A stretch of 64,000 nucleotides of DNA from Clostridiales bacterium (GCA_012514145.1 JAAZAV010000027.1:1-64000), one strand, 5' to 3'. Numbered from the stretch's first letter, positions 52,787 through 61,751 are shown. The notes: a model not told the origin generated them from the letters alone. Numbers and translations are program-made.

Positions 52787-53782
52787 CTAATCCGCTTTAC
52801 TCTGCCACAGGTCGGGGATAAATATACGCTTATACATATTTATTGCATAGCGGTCGGTCATGCCTGAAATATAATCGCACACCGCCCGTCCCACCGACTC
52901 CGCATCAGCGATAGCCTCATATTCCTCAGGCAGTTCCTGTGGATGGGTGACAAAGTGTCGGTAAAGCTGTGCCAGCAGTTCCTCTGCCTTGCCCTCCTGT
53001 CCCTTGGCAATCGGATTGCGGTAAACGCGCTCAAAAAGGAAAGCGTGAAGCTCCTCGGTAGCCTCGGCAATATCCGGCTCAAGCCACATTTCGTCTGAGG
53101 TCTCTCCTGCCCTAATGGCACTTCGAACCATTGTATCTATGCGCTTGCCGTGGGTATCGCCGAGAACCCGCCTGAGATGTACCGGTATGTCATCCATTGA
53201 AAGAATACCGGCTCGTATAGCGTCGTCTATGTCGTGATTGATGTATGCCACCCGGTCGGCGAGCCGGACGATCCGCCCCTCAAGGGTTGACGCACCGCCC
53301 AAGGTATGGCAGGCTATACCGTCGCGAACCTCCTTTGTCAGGTTCAGCCGCTCCAGTACCTCCACCACCCGCAGGCTTTGCCGATAGTGGGTAAAATCCG
53401 GGGAATAGCACCGCTGCAGTACCCGCTCACCGGCGTGGCCGAATGGGGTATGGCCGAGATCGTGCCCCAGGGCAATCGCCTCGCACAGGTCTTCATTGAA
53501 CCGCAGCGCCATGGCTATGGTGCGGGCAATCTGCGACACCTCCAGTGTGTGAGTAAGCCGTGTGCGGTAGTGATCCTCTTCCGGCGATAGAAAGACCTGC
53601 GTCTTATGCATAAGCCGCCTGAAGGATTTAGAGTGAATTATTCTGTCCCTGTCCCGCTGAAAGGCAGTGCGCAGGTCACAGGGAGATATTGGATAATCTC
53701 TGCCCGCCGAGTTTTCACTGAGGCAGGCTCGCTTTGACAGTGTGGTTCTTTCAAGCTCACACTGCATTTCGCGCACCGTCAA
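52787..53782 (-). CDS. dgt: dGTP triphosphohydrolase-like HD protein
   Basis: A 331-residue HD-superfamily dNTPase. The conserved N-terminus SKRACLSENSAGRDYP is followed by FQRDRDRIIHSKSFRRLMHK, the HD motif residues in HYRTRLTHTLEVSQIA, and ALGHDLGHTPFGHAGE (His-Asp metal ligands), plus a second metal Asp in RLADRVAYINHDIDDA. Start TTG 53782 is chosen because AAAGGA is 8 nt upstream and the protein then begins at the family's usual position; ATG 53800 would precede that site. It is upstream of dnaG, as in many Clostridia. Confidence 0.9.
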   Translation of the reverse strand: MTVREMQCELERTTLSKRACLSENSAGRDYPISPCDLRTAFQRDRDRIIHSKSFRRLMHKTQVFLSPEEDHYRTRLTHTLEVSQIARTIAMALRFNEDLCEAIALGHDLGHTPFGHAGERVLQRCYSPDFTHYRQSLRVVEVLERLNLTKEVRDGIACHTLGGASTLEGRIVRLADRVAYINHDIDDAIRAGILSMDDIPVHLRRVLGDTHGKRIDTMVRSAIRAGETSDEMWLEPDIAEATEELHAFLFERVYRNPIAKGQEGKAEELLAQLYRHFVTHPQELPEEYEAIADAESVGRAVCDYISGMTDRYAINMYKRIFIPDLWQSKAD

Positions 53783-53920
53783 ACCATCACATCCTTTCAT
53801 ATTAGCGGAGCTGTTTAAGACTTTGGTGTATGAGACATCCCCACATTATATAATATACGCAGTGAAATCGGGAATTCCTCTTTTTTTAACGATAGTTTCT
53901 GCTTTTGTTTGCTGTTTTTG

Positions 53921-54547
53921 CTATACGGTTCCGTATCGCGTTTCGAGCAGCTCGGGCAGCACCTTGCCGCCGGTCATCTCCGACACTCTCGCACAGAGTT
54001 CATCGGCACCGCTCTCGGCAACCGTGAAGATTATTGTTACATCCGCGCCGTAGTCAATCTCTCCGATTGTCGCGCCGAATTTCGGCAGTTCGTTCTGAAG
54101 CCGTCCCAGATCCTGGTACTGGCAGGTGAGCGTCATATCGCAGACCTTACCGAGTTCCACTATGCCCGCCGCGTCGACTGCCAGCTTAGCCGCCGCCGAA
54201 TATGCTCTTACCAGTCCCCCGGCGCCCAGCAGTATTCCGCCGAAGTAGCGGGTTACCACAATGACAGCATCGGTAAAACCGCTTTTGCGGATAACGTCCA
54301 GCACCGGTATTCCCGCGGTACCCGAGGGCTCGCCGTCGTCCGAGGCACGCGCCGCCGCGCCGCCGTTTATCTCATAGGCGTAGACATTGTGGGTGGCATC
54401 GGAATATTCAGCTTTGATTTTATCGATAAAGGCATTCGCTTCTTCTACTGACTCCACATGGGCAGCGTGACCTATAAAACGCGATTTACGCTCGATCATC
54501 TCCGCCGATGCCGTTCTGCCAAGAGTCACATAACGTTTTTCTTCCAT
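53921..54547 (-). CDS. yigZ: YigZ/IMPACT-family protein
   Basis: A 208-residue two-domain protein of the YigZ/UPF0029 family. The N-terminal domain has KSRFIGHAAHVESVEEANAF, ATHNVYAY, the signature DDGEPSGTAGIPVL and VVTRYFGGILLGAGGLVRAY, and the C-terminal ferredoxin-like domain follows. The molecular role in bacteria is not settled; the eukaryotic relative IMPACT modulates translation control. It starts 16 nt after the hflX stop, so the two form an operon. I saw no anomaly. Confidence 0.92.
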   Translation of the reverse strand: MEEKRYVTLGRTASAEMIERKSRFIGHAAHVESVEEANAFIDKIKAEYSDATHNVYAYEINGGAAARASDDGEPSGTAGIPVLDVIRKSGFTDAVIVVTRYFGGILLGAGGLVRAYSAAAKLAVDAAGIVELGKVCDMTLTCQYQDLGRLQNELPKFGATIGEIDYGADVTIIFTVAESGADELCARVSEMTGGKVLPELLETRYGTV

Positions 54548-54563
54548 TTTTTCTGTTAAAATG

Positions 54564-55868
54564 TTAAATAATATATTGCGCCAGCTGTCCCTTTACCGCA
54601 CGATCCACCGAGGCTCTCACCGTCATGTATTCGCTGCCGTATTCCACATCGCGTACAACAGCCTGGGTGTAGAGACGGTTGAGTACGCCGCCGTCGGTGT
54701 TGGGAATTCGCATTACCACCTCGCTGCGGCCGTCTGCGTTCAGTTTCATGAGTTTTTCGGTCAGTTCGTCTATGCCCTCACCGGTCAGCGCCGAAATGCG
54801 AACAACTTCGCTGCACTTAACACCCTCCGGCAAAGGGTTTATATCCGGATACGAAATATCGCACTTATTGTAGATGTATAGAACCGGCTTGTCGGCAGCG
54901 CCCAATTCAGCCAGCAGGCTGCGGGTCACTTCAAGCTGTTCAAGGTGCTCGGGGTCAGAGGCGTCGATTATAACAAGCACCGCATCCGCATAACTCACCT
55001 CATCCAGTGTGGAACGAAAGGCGTTTACAAGCTGATGAGGCAGACGGCGGATAAAGCCTACCGTGTCGGTCAGAAGTATTTCGCCGCCGTCGGGCAGTGT
55101 ATATCGGCGCGTGGTGGGGTCAAGCGTTGCAAAGAGCTTGTCCTCGGTCAAAGCGCCCGCATCAGTCAGACGATTGAGCAGCGTTGATTTGCCGGCATTC
55201 GTATATCCGGCTATTGCGCACTTCAAAATCGGTGAACGTTCACGCTGGGAGCGCTGTGTGGCGCGGTTCTTCTCCATTGTCGCCAAAGCGTCTGTAAGCG
55301 CGTCTATGCGCCGCTTCAGATGCCGGCGGTCGGTCTCCAGCTTTGTTTCACCCGGACCGCGCATGGCGATGTTGCCGCCCTGCTGACGCGACATGGTAAT
55401 TCCACGCCCTGTCAGTCGGGGGGAGGTATACTTTAACTGAGCCAGTTCAACCTGAAGTTTGCCCTCGCTGGTGACGGCGTGCAGCGCGAAGATATCGAGT
55501 ATCAGCATTGTCCTGTCGATTACACATATACCCCCGGATTTCTCCTTGCCGTTAATATCGTCCTCCAAGCTGCGAATCTGTGAAGGTGTCAGCTCACAGT
55601 CGAACACGACCAGCTGTATATCATTCCTCTCGCACAATTCTCGCAGTTCTTCGACCTTGCCGCTTCCGATACAGGTGCGCGGGTCGGGGGAAGGACGGAT
55701 CTGGGTCAGTCTTGCAAAGCTCTCACCGCCAGCCGTTTCAAGCAGTCTCTCAAGCTCATCAAGCGAGCTTTCATATTCGCTTTCGATCTCGGAGTCGGTT
55801 AACACCGATACCAGCACCGCGCGCTGCGGAACCGCGGTTTCGTTCTCACTGTTTTCGGTGCCCGCCAT
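54564..55868 (-). CDS. hflX: Ribosome-associated GTPase HflX
   Basis: A 434-residue GTPase that splits stalled ribosomes. The N-terminal HflX domain contains RAVLVSVLTDSEIESEYESS, PDPRTCIGSGKVEEL, VFDCELTPSQIRSLE and a GGNIAMRGPGETKLETDRR linker. The G domain has GYTNAGKSTLLNRL, LTDTVGFIRRLPHQL and NKCD. The start is uncertain: ATG 55868 has no ribosome binding site, while a perfect AGGAGGTG (55911-55918, minus strand) lies 8 nt (counted from AGGAGG) before an in-frame ATA at 55902-55904. GTG 55913 overlaps that site. The longer start would add about 12 residues. It lies about 115 nt after rpmE. Confidence 0.9.
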   Translation of the reverse strand: MAGTENSENETAVPQRAVLVSVLTDSEIESEYESSLDELERLLETAGGESFARLTQIRPSPDPRTCIGSGKVEELRELCERNDIQLVVFDCELTPSQIRSLEDDINGKEKSGGICVIDRTMLILDIFALHAVTSEGKLQVELAQLKYTSPRLTGRGITMSRQQGGNIAMRGPGETKLETDRRHLKRRIDALTDALATMEKNRATQRSQRERSPILKCAIAGYTNAGKSTLLNRLTDAGALTEDKLFATLDPTTRRYTLPDGGEILLTDTVGFIRRLPHQLVNAFRSTLDEVSYADAVLVIIDASDPEHLEQLEVTRSLLAELGAADKPVLYIYNKCDISYPDINPLPEGVKCSEVVRISALTGEGIDELTEKLMKLNADGRSEVVMRIPNTDGGVLNRLYTQAVVRDVEYGSEYMTVRASVDRAVKGQLAQYII

Positions 55869-56018
55869 TGCCGAACCGAATATTATCTTATTAAAATCTG
55901 TTATGATTGACACCTCCTGCCAATGAGAGAAATGAAAAGCAGACAGCATGACGTTCGGGGAACGATACACGCTGCCTGCCTGAAAAGTACAAACAGGACA
56001 GAAATTCCTTCACTGGAA

Positions 56019-56228
56019 TTACTTCGCTGCGGCTTCAAGACGCTTCCTGAATTTGTCAACACGTCCGCCGGAATCAACAAACTTCTGCTTACCGGTGAAG
56101 AACGGATGGCACTTCGAGCAGATTTCAACTCTTATGACGCCGCCGGTAGTGGAACGGGTCTGAACTTCCTCGCCGCAAGCGCACCTTATCGTAACCTCGG
56201 AATACTTCGGATGGATACCTTCCTTCAT
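56019..56228 (-). CDS. rpmE: 50S ribosomal protein L31, zinc-binding form
   Basis: 69 residues, complete. The starting [20 protein letters not shown], the second cysteine pair [16 protein letters not shown] and the Lys/Arg tail are typical. Four Cys (CAC and CSKC) make it the zinc-containing C+ form, so no zinc-free paralogue is required for zinc-replete growth. It has its own promoter and lies ahead of hflX in the same direction. Confidence 0.96.
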   Translation of the reverse strand: MKEGIHPKYSEVTIRCACGEEVQTRSTTGGVIRVEICSKCHPFFTGKQKFVDSGGRVDKFRKRLEAAAK

Positions 56229-56268
56229 TGCTTACACCTACCTTCCTGTTAACATTCACAATGTATCG

Positions 56269-56297
56269 ATTATAGCACAACGAAAACAAAAATGCAA
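56269..56297 (-). promoter_or_regulatory. rpmE promoter
   Basis: Minus strand: -35 TTGCAT (56292-56297), 17-nt spacer, -10 TATAAT (56269-56274). Confidence 0.7.
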
Positions 56298-56390
56298 TAG
56301 TAAAATATAAAATTACGCGAAATTTCGCCCCGAAAGGCCAGTCGTTTTTGTAATATTCGTGTTTTCATCAAAAAGTTACAAAAAACACCG

Positions 56391-56419
56391 TTGCAATATA
56401 CCGCCTGTGGTGATATAAT
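56391..56419 (+). promoter_or_regulatory. Promoter of the GH4 operon
   Basis: -35 TTGCAA (56391-56396), 17-nt spacer, -10 TATAAT (56414-56419). The 10-mer GTGATATAAT and the TTGCAA box recur at the promoter of the Gfo/Idh/MocA gene. Confidence 0.8.
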
Positions 56420-56473
56420 TGTTTGGAGTTTGATATATACAAATGCAGCCACAAGCAATCGGAGGGAAACAAA

Positions 56474-57823
56474 ATGTCAAAGAAAATAGTTATCATAGGA
56501 GCCGGCAGCGGCTTCGGCGCACGGCTGTCGCTGGATATCATGTCCCGCGAATGCCTGCAGGATTCCGAAATCTGCCTCGTTGACCTGCACGAGGGCAGAC
56601 TCGCAAAGGTATACGAATATGTAAAAAACACCGCCGAGCACTACAATCTCCCCACGAAAATAAAGGCAAGCACCGACCGCCTGACCGTATTAAAGGATGC
56701 AGATTATGTCATTACTTCGGTAGCCGTGGGCGGCGGCGCCTACTACGGTCACCCCTTCAACGACGAAGTCCGAATCCCCCGCAAGTACGGAGTTGACCAG
56801 AGTGTAGCCGATACCATCTCGGTGGGAGCGGTTTTCCGTTTCCTCCGCACCGCACCGGTTCATCTCCAAATTCTGCGCGATGTTGAGCGTCTGGCGCCTA
56901 ACTGCCTCCACCTGAACCATACTAACCCTATGTCGGCGCTCACCATGCTCCACAACACTCAGACTTCGCTCAAGACCATAGGTCTCTGCCACGGCATCAT
57001 TGCCACCAACAGTGAGTTTTGCCGTCCACTCGGTATCGACCCGTCCACAACACAGTATAAGGTAGCGGGTATAAATCATATGGCATGGTTCCTCGAGTGG
57101 ACAAAGGACGGCGAGGATCTTTACGCCAAGCTGGATGCCCTGCTTGCCGACAAGGAAAACGAGAAGGTACAGGCTTTCGAGAAAAGCGAATCGACACGTC
57201 TCGAAATTTACCGCGCCTTCGGTTACTTCCCCACCGAGAGCAACCGCCACGATTCGGAGTACTTCCCATACTTCCGCCGCACCCAGGAGATTCGCGATTA
57301 CTACTTCCTTGATTCCCGCAAGCTCACCGAAGAACTGGCATCCACCCGCGAATGGATGAAGGACGGCGAGGGCGATAAACTCTACGGCAACATCCGCCGT
57401 TCCAATGAGTATACCACCGCCATAATGGAGGCCATCGAGACCGGTGTTCCCTACCGTTTCAACGGAAATGTCATGAATACCGGACTCATAACCAATCTGC
57501 CCGAAAACTGTTCGGTTGAGGTTCCCTGCCTGGTCGACAGCTTCGGCATTCATCCCACCTATGTGGGCGCTCTGCCTACACAGTGCGCCGCTCTGAACCG
57601 CGGTCCCATATCACAGCAGCAGCTCATGCTGGAAGCCGTTGTGAGACGCGACAGAGACGCTGCCTTCCACGCCTGCTGTGTTGACCCGCTTGCCTCCTCA
57701 GTCTGTACTCTGCCCCAGCTTCGCGACATGTTCGAGGAGTTGTGGAGCGCCGAAACGGAGCTGCTCAAATGGTTCGACAAGGGGCATACCGGTCCGGTAC
57801 CCGAAATATACGCGGCAAACTGA
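56474..57823 (+). CDS. GH4 family alpha-glucosidase/alpha-galactosidase-like enzyme
   Basis: 449 residues. GH4 enzymes hydrolyse glycosides by an NAD- and metal-dependent redox route. The NAD loop is IVIIGAGSGFGARLSLDIM, the substrate/metal residues are HLNHTNPMSALT, Cys in GLCHGII and His in VAGINHMAWFLEW. All cofactor residues are present. The start ATG 56474 follows CGGAGGG by 8 nt. The subfamily (gluco-, galacto- or galacturonide) cannot be fixed by eye. It is followed by an AraC-type regulator with 1 nt between stop and start codons, so the regulator is co-expressed. Confidence 0.9.
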   Translation: MSKKIVIIGAGSGFGARLSLDIMSRECLQDSEICLVDLHEGRLAKVYEYVKNTAEHYNLPTKIKASTDRLTVLKDADYVITSVAVGGGAYYGHPFNDEVRIPRKYGVDQSVADTISVGAVFRFLRTAPVHLQILRDVERLAPNCLHLNHTNPMSALTMLHNTQTSLKTIGLCHGIIATNSEFCRPLGIDPSTTQYKVAGINHMAWFLEWTKDGEDLYAKLDALLADKENEKVQAFEKSESTRLEIYRAFGYFPTESNRHDSEYFPYFRRTQEIRDYYFLDSRKLTEELASTREWMKDGEGDKLYGNIRRSNEYTTAIMEAIETGVPYRFNGNVMNTGLITNLPENCSVEVPCLVDSFGIHPTYVGALPTQCAALNRGPISQQQLMLEAVVRRDRDAAFHACCVDPLASSVCTLPQLRDMFEELWSAETELLKWFDKGHTGPVPEIYAAN

Positions 57824-57824
57824 T

Positions 57825-58808
57825 ATGACACATAACGACAACTTCAGTTCAGGCTCACACGCCTCAGACAACGCTGAAATCATCTCCGCGCTTAACCGGC
57901 TGGTATCCGCGGGCTGTGTGGTATATGGCGAAAACGGCGTTCCGCTGTTCAACTGTGCCGGCTGCAGACACGTTTGTCCCGGTACAGCCGATATCGTTCA
58001 ACGCGCTGACAACGAAGCCCCCGAGTCGGCAGATACCGCAAATCATACCGATAAGGGACAGATTGACAGATATATCGAAAGCATACAGGCGCGCAGGATA
58101 CTGGGCATAAACAGAAGCAAGCCATATCCATACGACAAAGAGAAGAAGCTGACTTACGCCATTGTCAGCGGCGATACCGAGGGTGCAAGGATGTACCTCA
58201 ACGAAATCCTCGGCCACATCCTCTTTGCCTCGGCAGACAGCCTCAACGCCATAAAGGCTCGGGCAATGCAGCTTACCACCGTTATTTCACGCGCGGCGAT
58301 CGAAAGCGGAGCCGACATAGACCGGATATATCGGCTCGGTCCCGAGTCGGCAATCGCTCTCTTTGAATGCCGAAACGTCGGGGAAATTTGCGAAATGCTC
58401 ACCGAACTGCTGCGCACCTTTACCGATGAGGTACTAAAGCCCGCAGATCTCAAGCATCTGGAATCGATAACGCGGGTCATTTCATACATTAATAATAACT
58501 ACATGCACAAGATAACCCTTGATGATGTGGCGGCGCATGTGTTTCTCTCGCCATCATACCTCAGCCGCATCTTCCGCGAAGAGATGCAGCAGCCTTTCTC
58601 AACCTATCTAAATCAGGTGCGTGTAGATAAGAGTAAGGTATTGCTGTTGTCGAGCAGTCTCCCGGTATCCGAGATTGCCGAAATGACCGGCTTCTACGAC
58701 CAGAGCTACTTCAACAAGGTTTTCAAACGCATGGTAGGCATTACCCCGAAGAAATACCGCGACAGCCGCGGTGCTGAACCCGATACCCCCGGCAGCCGCA
58801 CAGCATAA
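57825..58808 (+). CDS. AraC-family regulator with Cys-rich N-terminus
   Basis: 327 residues. The C-terminal double helix-turn-helix (residues about 220-315) has ITLDDVAAHVFLSPSYLSRI and SSSLPVSEIAEMTGFYDQSY followed by FNKVFKRMVGITPKKYR. The middle (about 100-210, DTEGARMYLNEILGHILF and SRAAIESGADIDRIYRL) matches the helical linker that in similar Clostridia regulators follows a PocR ligand domain. Here the PocR domain is missing and only a short N-terminal segment with NCAGCRHVCPGT (three Cys) remains, which could bind a metal or iron-sulphur cluster. It starts 1 nt after the GH4 stop, with no own ribosome binding site. Confidence 0.85.
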   Translation: MTHNDNFSSGSHASDNAEIISALNRLVSAGCVVYGENGVPLFNCAGCRHVCPGTADIVQRADNEAPESADTANHTDKGQIDRYIESIQARRILGINRSKPYPYDKEKKLTYAIVSGDTEGARMYLNEILGHILFASADSLNAIKARAMQLTTVISRAAIESGADIDRIYRLGPESAIALFECRNVGEICEMLTELLRTFTDEVLKPADLKHLESITRVISYINNNYMHKITLDDVAAHVFLSPSYLSRIFREEMQQPFSTYLNQVRVDKSKVLLLSSSLPVSEIAEMTGFYDQSYFNKVFKRMVGITPKKYRDSRGAEPDTPGSRTA

Positions 58809-58855
58809 ATTGACATAATTATTATAATTATATTTATTACATGGAAGGAATCAAT

Positions 58856-59506
58856 ATGGACAACAAAGCAATTCTTGATGAAATTTCCGCAAAACTCCAG
58901 GCAGGCAAGGCTCGTGATGTTAAGGCTCTCGCTGAAAAAGCTCTGGCAGACGGCGTACCCGCGAAGGAAATACTCGAGGGTGCGCTCTTAGCCGGTATGT
59001 CGGTCATCGGTGAGAAGTTCAAGACCAACGAAATCTATGTGCCCGAGGTGCTCATCGCCGCCCGCGCCATGAAGACCGGCGTTGAGACGCTCAAGCCTCA
59101 TCTCGTTTCGGGTGACGTCAAGCCGGCCGGCAAGGTCTGCATCGGCACGGTACAGGGCGACCTGCACGACATCGGCAAGAATCTTGTCAAGATGATGATG
59201 GAGGGTAAGGGGCTTGATGTTATCGATCTCGGCACCGATGTGTCTCCCGAGAAGTTCGTAAGTACCGCAAAGGAAGAGGGCTGCAAGGTCATCTGCTGCT
59301 CCGCTCTGCTGACCACCACCATGGGCGTCATGAAAGATGTCGTTGAGCGGGCAAAGGCAGAGGGCATCCGCGACGATGTGATGATTCTTGTCGGCGGCGC
59401 TCCCATCACCGCCGAATTCGCAAAGAGTATCGGCGCCGACAAATATACCTCCGACGCGGCTTCCGCCGCCGATGCCGCATACGATTACTGTATCTCCAAA
59501 GCCTGA
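58856..59506 (+). CDS. Corrinoid (B12-binding) protein, MtbC/MtaC-like
   Basis: A 216-residue cobalamin-binding protein of the type that shuttles methyl groups in methyltransferase systems. The N-terminal helical cap (GVPAKEILEGALLAGMSVIG and YVPEVLIAARAMKTG) is followed by the B12 domain with the DxHxxG motif in GDLHDIGKNLVK (His is the cobalt ligand) and the SALLTTTM and LVGGAPIT loops. No methyltransferase, reactivase or transporter gene lies beside it. It follows the AraC regulator by about 47 nt in the same direction, so a shared control is possible. The start ATG 58856 follows GGAAGG; ATG 58841 precedes that site. Confidence 0.92.
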   Translation: MDNKAILDEISAKLQAGKARDVKALAEKALADGVPAKEILEGALLAGMSVIGEKFKTNEIYVPEVLIAARAMKTGVETLKPHLVSGDVKPAGKVCIGTVQGDLHDIGKNLVKMMMEGKGLDVIDLGTDVSPEKFVSTAKEEGCKVICCSALLTTTMGVMKDVVERAKAEGIRDDVMILVGGAPITAEFAKSIGADKYTSDAASAADAAYDYCISKA

Positions 59507-59531
59507 CGCAAATAATCAAATAAAAGATAAT

Positions 59532-59570
59532 CCGGGGAGTCCGTTTTTTACGCGGGTTCCCCGGTTTCTT
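59532..59570 (+). terminator. Terminator of the corrinoid gene
   Basis: Stem CCGGGGA / TCCCCGG (59532-59538, 59558-59564) plus an inner CG pairing, followed by a short T tail. It lies between convergent genes. Confidence 0.65.
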
Positions 59571-59630
59571 ATGCAATATACCCAGAGCGGATGGCATGCT
59601 GTGAGACATACCGTCCGTTGACAACTTGGA

Positions 59631-60614
59631 TTACAGAACTACGATTTTATTTTTCTTGTCGCTGATGTAGGAGTTCTCCAGTAGCTCGGTGAGTGCAAGA
59701 GCATCATCAATGCCCAGACCCTCGGGGGAGCCGGTGCCGGCGATACAGGCGTCAACAAACTGAATAAGCGGGCTCGGCTTGGGATTCGGCAGAGTCGGAG
59801 TTATGAAACCCCTTACATACTTCTCGGTCTCTCTTGATACGAACTTGACATCGCCGCCGACCGAAAGCAGGGTTGCATCGGTGCCGTAAATCTCGATGGA
59901 CTCACGGGTATTGTAGGAGTCGAAGGAGGTCTCGGCTACACCGATGGCGCCGTTCTCGAACTCAATGGTGGACACCGCGTTCTCGTCAATCTTTGAACCC
60001 AAGGGGGCGGTAAACAGACCTGTAACTCTCTTTGGTTTACCGCAGAGATAAGCCAGGGTGTACATAGGATGGCAGCCAAGATCCATCATCGCGCCGCCGC
60101 CGGTGTCCTTCTCTTCGTACCAGTATGCAGGGAGCCAGTTATTGCTGACGCCGCTGTGGCCGTTGCGTATGCGCACCATGGATACGGTGCCGAAAACGCC
60201 CTCGGCGATGAACTTCTTAGCCAGTTGGATTACCGGCAGACCGCGCATCGGGTAGGATATAACGAAGGTAACGCCGGCCTTCTCTATTGCTGCCTTGATT
60301 TCTTCGCATTCGTCAAGGGTGGGAGCCAGCGCCTTCTCGGTGAAGATGTGCTTGCCTGCCTTTGCTGCGGCGATGATAACATCCTTGTGGGCTGTGGTGG
60401 GTGCGTCACAGACGACCGCATCACAGTCAGCCTCGGCAAGCAGCTTATTCAGGTCTTTGTAGTATACGGCGCCTAATTCGTCAGCCCAGGGCTTACCGCG
60501 GGCTTCATCGTCGTCCCAGACGGCGGTGATTTCCACCTTGCCGCTGTTCTTAAGCTGTCCGGCATAGCCGGCAGCATGTACGTGCCATTTACTGAGCATT
60601 GCTACTTTTAACAT
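59631..60614 (-). CDS. Gfo/Idh/MocA-family oxidoreductase
   Basis: 327 residues. An N-terminal Rossmann fold (MLKVAMLSKWHVHAAGYAGQ, a variant of the GxGxxG loop), the family EKALAPTLDECEE motif (EKP-like, with Ala at the Pro position) and the C-terminal substrate domain with DTGGGAMMDLGCHPMY (catalytic Asp and His). It oxidises or epimerises sugars or inositols; the substrate is unknown. It has its own promoter resembling the GH4 promoter, which suggests co-regulation of sugar catabolism in this part of the window. Confidence 0.88.
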   Translation of the reverse strand: MLKVAMLSKWHVHAAGYAGQLKNSGKVEITAVWDDDEARGKPWADELGAVYYKDLNKLLAEADCDAVVCDAPTTAHKDVIIAAAKAGKHIFTEKALAPTLDECEEIKAAIEKAGVTFVISYPMRGLPVIQLAKKFIAEGVFGTVSMVRIRNGHSGVSNNWLPAYWYEEKDTGGGAMMDLGCHPMYTLAYLCGKPKRVTGLFTAPLGSKIDENAVSTIEFENGAIGVAETSFDSYNTRESIEIYGTDATLLSVGGDVKFVSRETEKYVRGFITPTLPNPKPSPLIQFVDACIAGTGSPEGLGIDDALALTELLENSYISDKKNKIVVL

Positions 60615-60665
60615 ATAAAACCTCCGGAATGTGATTCGGTTATTGTTATATTTTACGCTGATAAT

Positions 60666-60694
60666 ATTATATCACAGAGCCAATGTCATTGCAA
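60666..60694 (-). promoter_or_regulatory. Promoter of the Gfo/Idh/MocA gene
   Basis: Minus strand: -35 TTGCAA (60689-60694), 17-nt spacer, -10 TATAAT (60666-60671) preceded by GTGA as in the GH4 promoter. Confidence 0.75.
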
Positions 60695-60720
60695 CAGCGA
60701 TTTTTCACTTTTCGATACAG

Positions 60721-60748
60721 GAGGGGCAGGTCAAAAAACCTGTCCCTC
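60721..60748 (-). terminator. Terminator of ddh
   Basis: Minus strand: GAGGGACAGGT / ACCTGCCCCTC stem (one mismatch) with a T-rich loop, 22 nt after the ddh stop. Confidence 0.7.
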
Positions 60749-60770
60749 TCAATATACTATTAAATTAAAT

Positions 60771-61751
60771 TTACAGCAGCGACGCCCGCAGTTCTTCCGG
60801 CGATTTGGGCGAGAGCAGTGCCGGCGGAATGTCGAACATTGTGATGCAGCCGGTCTTCCCTTCAGCAGCCATTTTGGCAACGGCTCTCGCGCTTGCCACA
60901 AGCACGCTTGAAGTGAACTCGGGGTTTGAATCGAGTTTCAGCGAATATTCGATGATGCTCTTGTTCCCCGCAGCCGACTCGCCGGAACGAATCACAAATC
61001 CGCCGTGGGGGATTGCGCTGTGTTCGCGCTTAAGCTCCTCCTCCGAAATGAAGGTAACCGTGGTGTCATAGTCGGCAAAGTAGTTGGGCATTTCCTTAAT
61101 TTCGCGTTCTATGCGGCTAAGATCTGCTCCCTCCTCGGCGACGACAAAGCATTCGCGGGTATGCTTATCGCGGGTGCTCAGCTCGGGATTCGAACCGCTG
61201 CGGACAGCGTCCATGGCAGCCGGTACCGGCACGGTATACTGCTTGGCGTCCTTTACACCATTGACACGGCGCAGGGCGTCTGAATGTCCCTGGCTGACGC
61301 CCCTCCCCCAGAAGGTATAGCTGCTGCCTGCCGGGAGCACCGCTTCCGCGCAAACACGATTTATGGAAAACAGACCCGGATCCCAGCCCGATGAGATGAG
61401 CGCCAGATGTCCGCCGGCTTTCGCGGCTTTGTCAACGCGGGCGAACTGTTCGGGAATCTTTGCGTGGGTGTCAAAGCTGTCAACCGTGTTGAACAGCCCT
61501 GCCAGCTTCGGGGTTAGCACCGGCAGATCGGTAGCTGAACCTCCGCAGATGATCATAACATCGATTTTGTCGGTATAATCGGCGACATTATCAAGACTGA
61601 AAACGGGGATGCCGGTTGCGGTCTTTATGCCGGCCGGGTCACGGCGGGTAAATATGCTGACCGGGGTCATATCCGGGTTCTGCTGTATCGCCAGCTCCAC
61701 ACCCCGCCCGATATTGCCGTAGCCGGCGATTGCGACTCTGATTTTTGACAT
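60771..61751 (-). CDS. ddh: meso-Diaminopimelate dehydrogenase
   Basis: A 326-residue NADPH-dependent enzyme making meso-diaminopimelate in one step from tetrahydrodipicolinate, for lysine and peptidoglycan. The Rossmann loop is VAIAGYGNIGRGVELAI, followed by ICGGSATDL, VDSFDTHAKIP (family signature) and LISSGWDPGLFSINRV, and TFWGRGVSQGHSDALRRV is the substrate segment. Length is normal. It starts 15 nt after the sugar isomerase-like gene, and the two appear co-transcribed, an unexpected pairing. Confidence 0.94.
   Translation of the reverse strand: MSKIRVAIAGYGNIGRGVELAIQQNPDMTPVSIFTRRDPAGIKTATGIPVFSLDNVADYTDKIDVMIICGGSATDLPVLTPKLAGLFNTVDSFDTHAKIPEQFARVDKAAKAGGHLALISSGWDPGLFSINRVCAEAVLPAGSSYTFWGRGVSQGHSDALRRVNGVKDAKQYTVPVPAAMDAVRSGSNPELSTRDKHTRECFVVAEEGADLSRIEREIKEMPNYFADYDTTVTFISEEELKREHSAIPHGGFVIRSGESAAGNKSIIEYSLKLDSNPEFTSSVLVASARAVAKMAAEGKTGCITMFDIPPALLSPKSPEELRASLL

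Noticed and set aside
56690-57553. A 287-codon open frame antisense to the GH4 gene
   Set aside because: It is fully inside a well-conserved GH4 coding region and shows no family features of its own.
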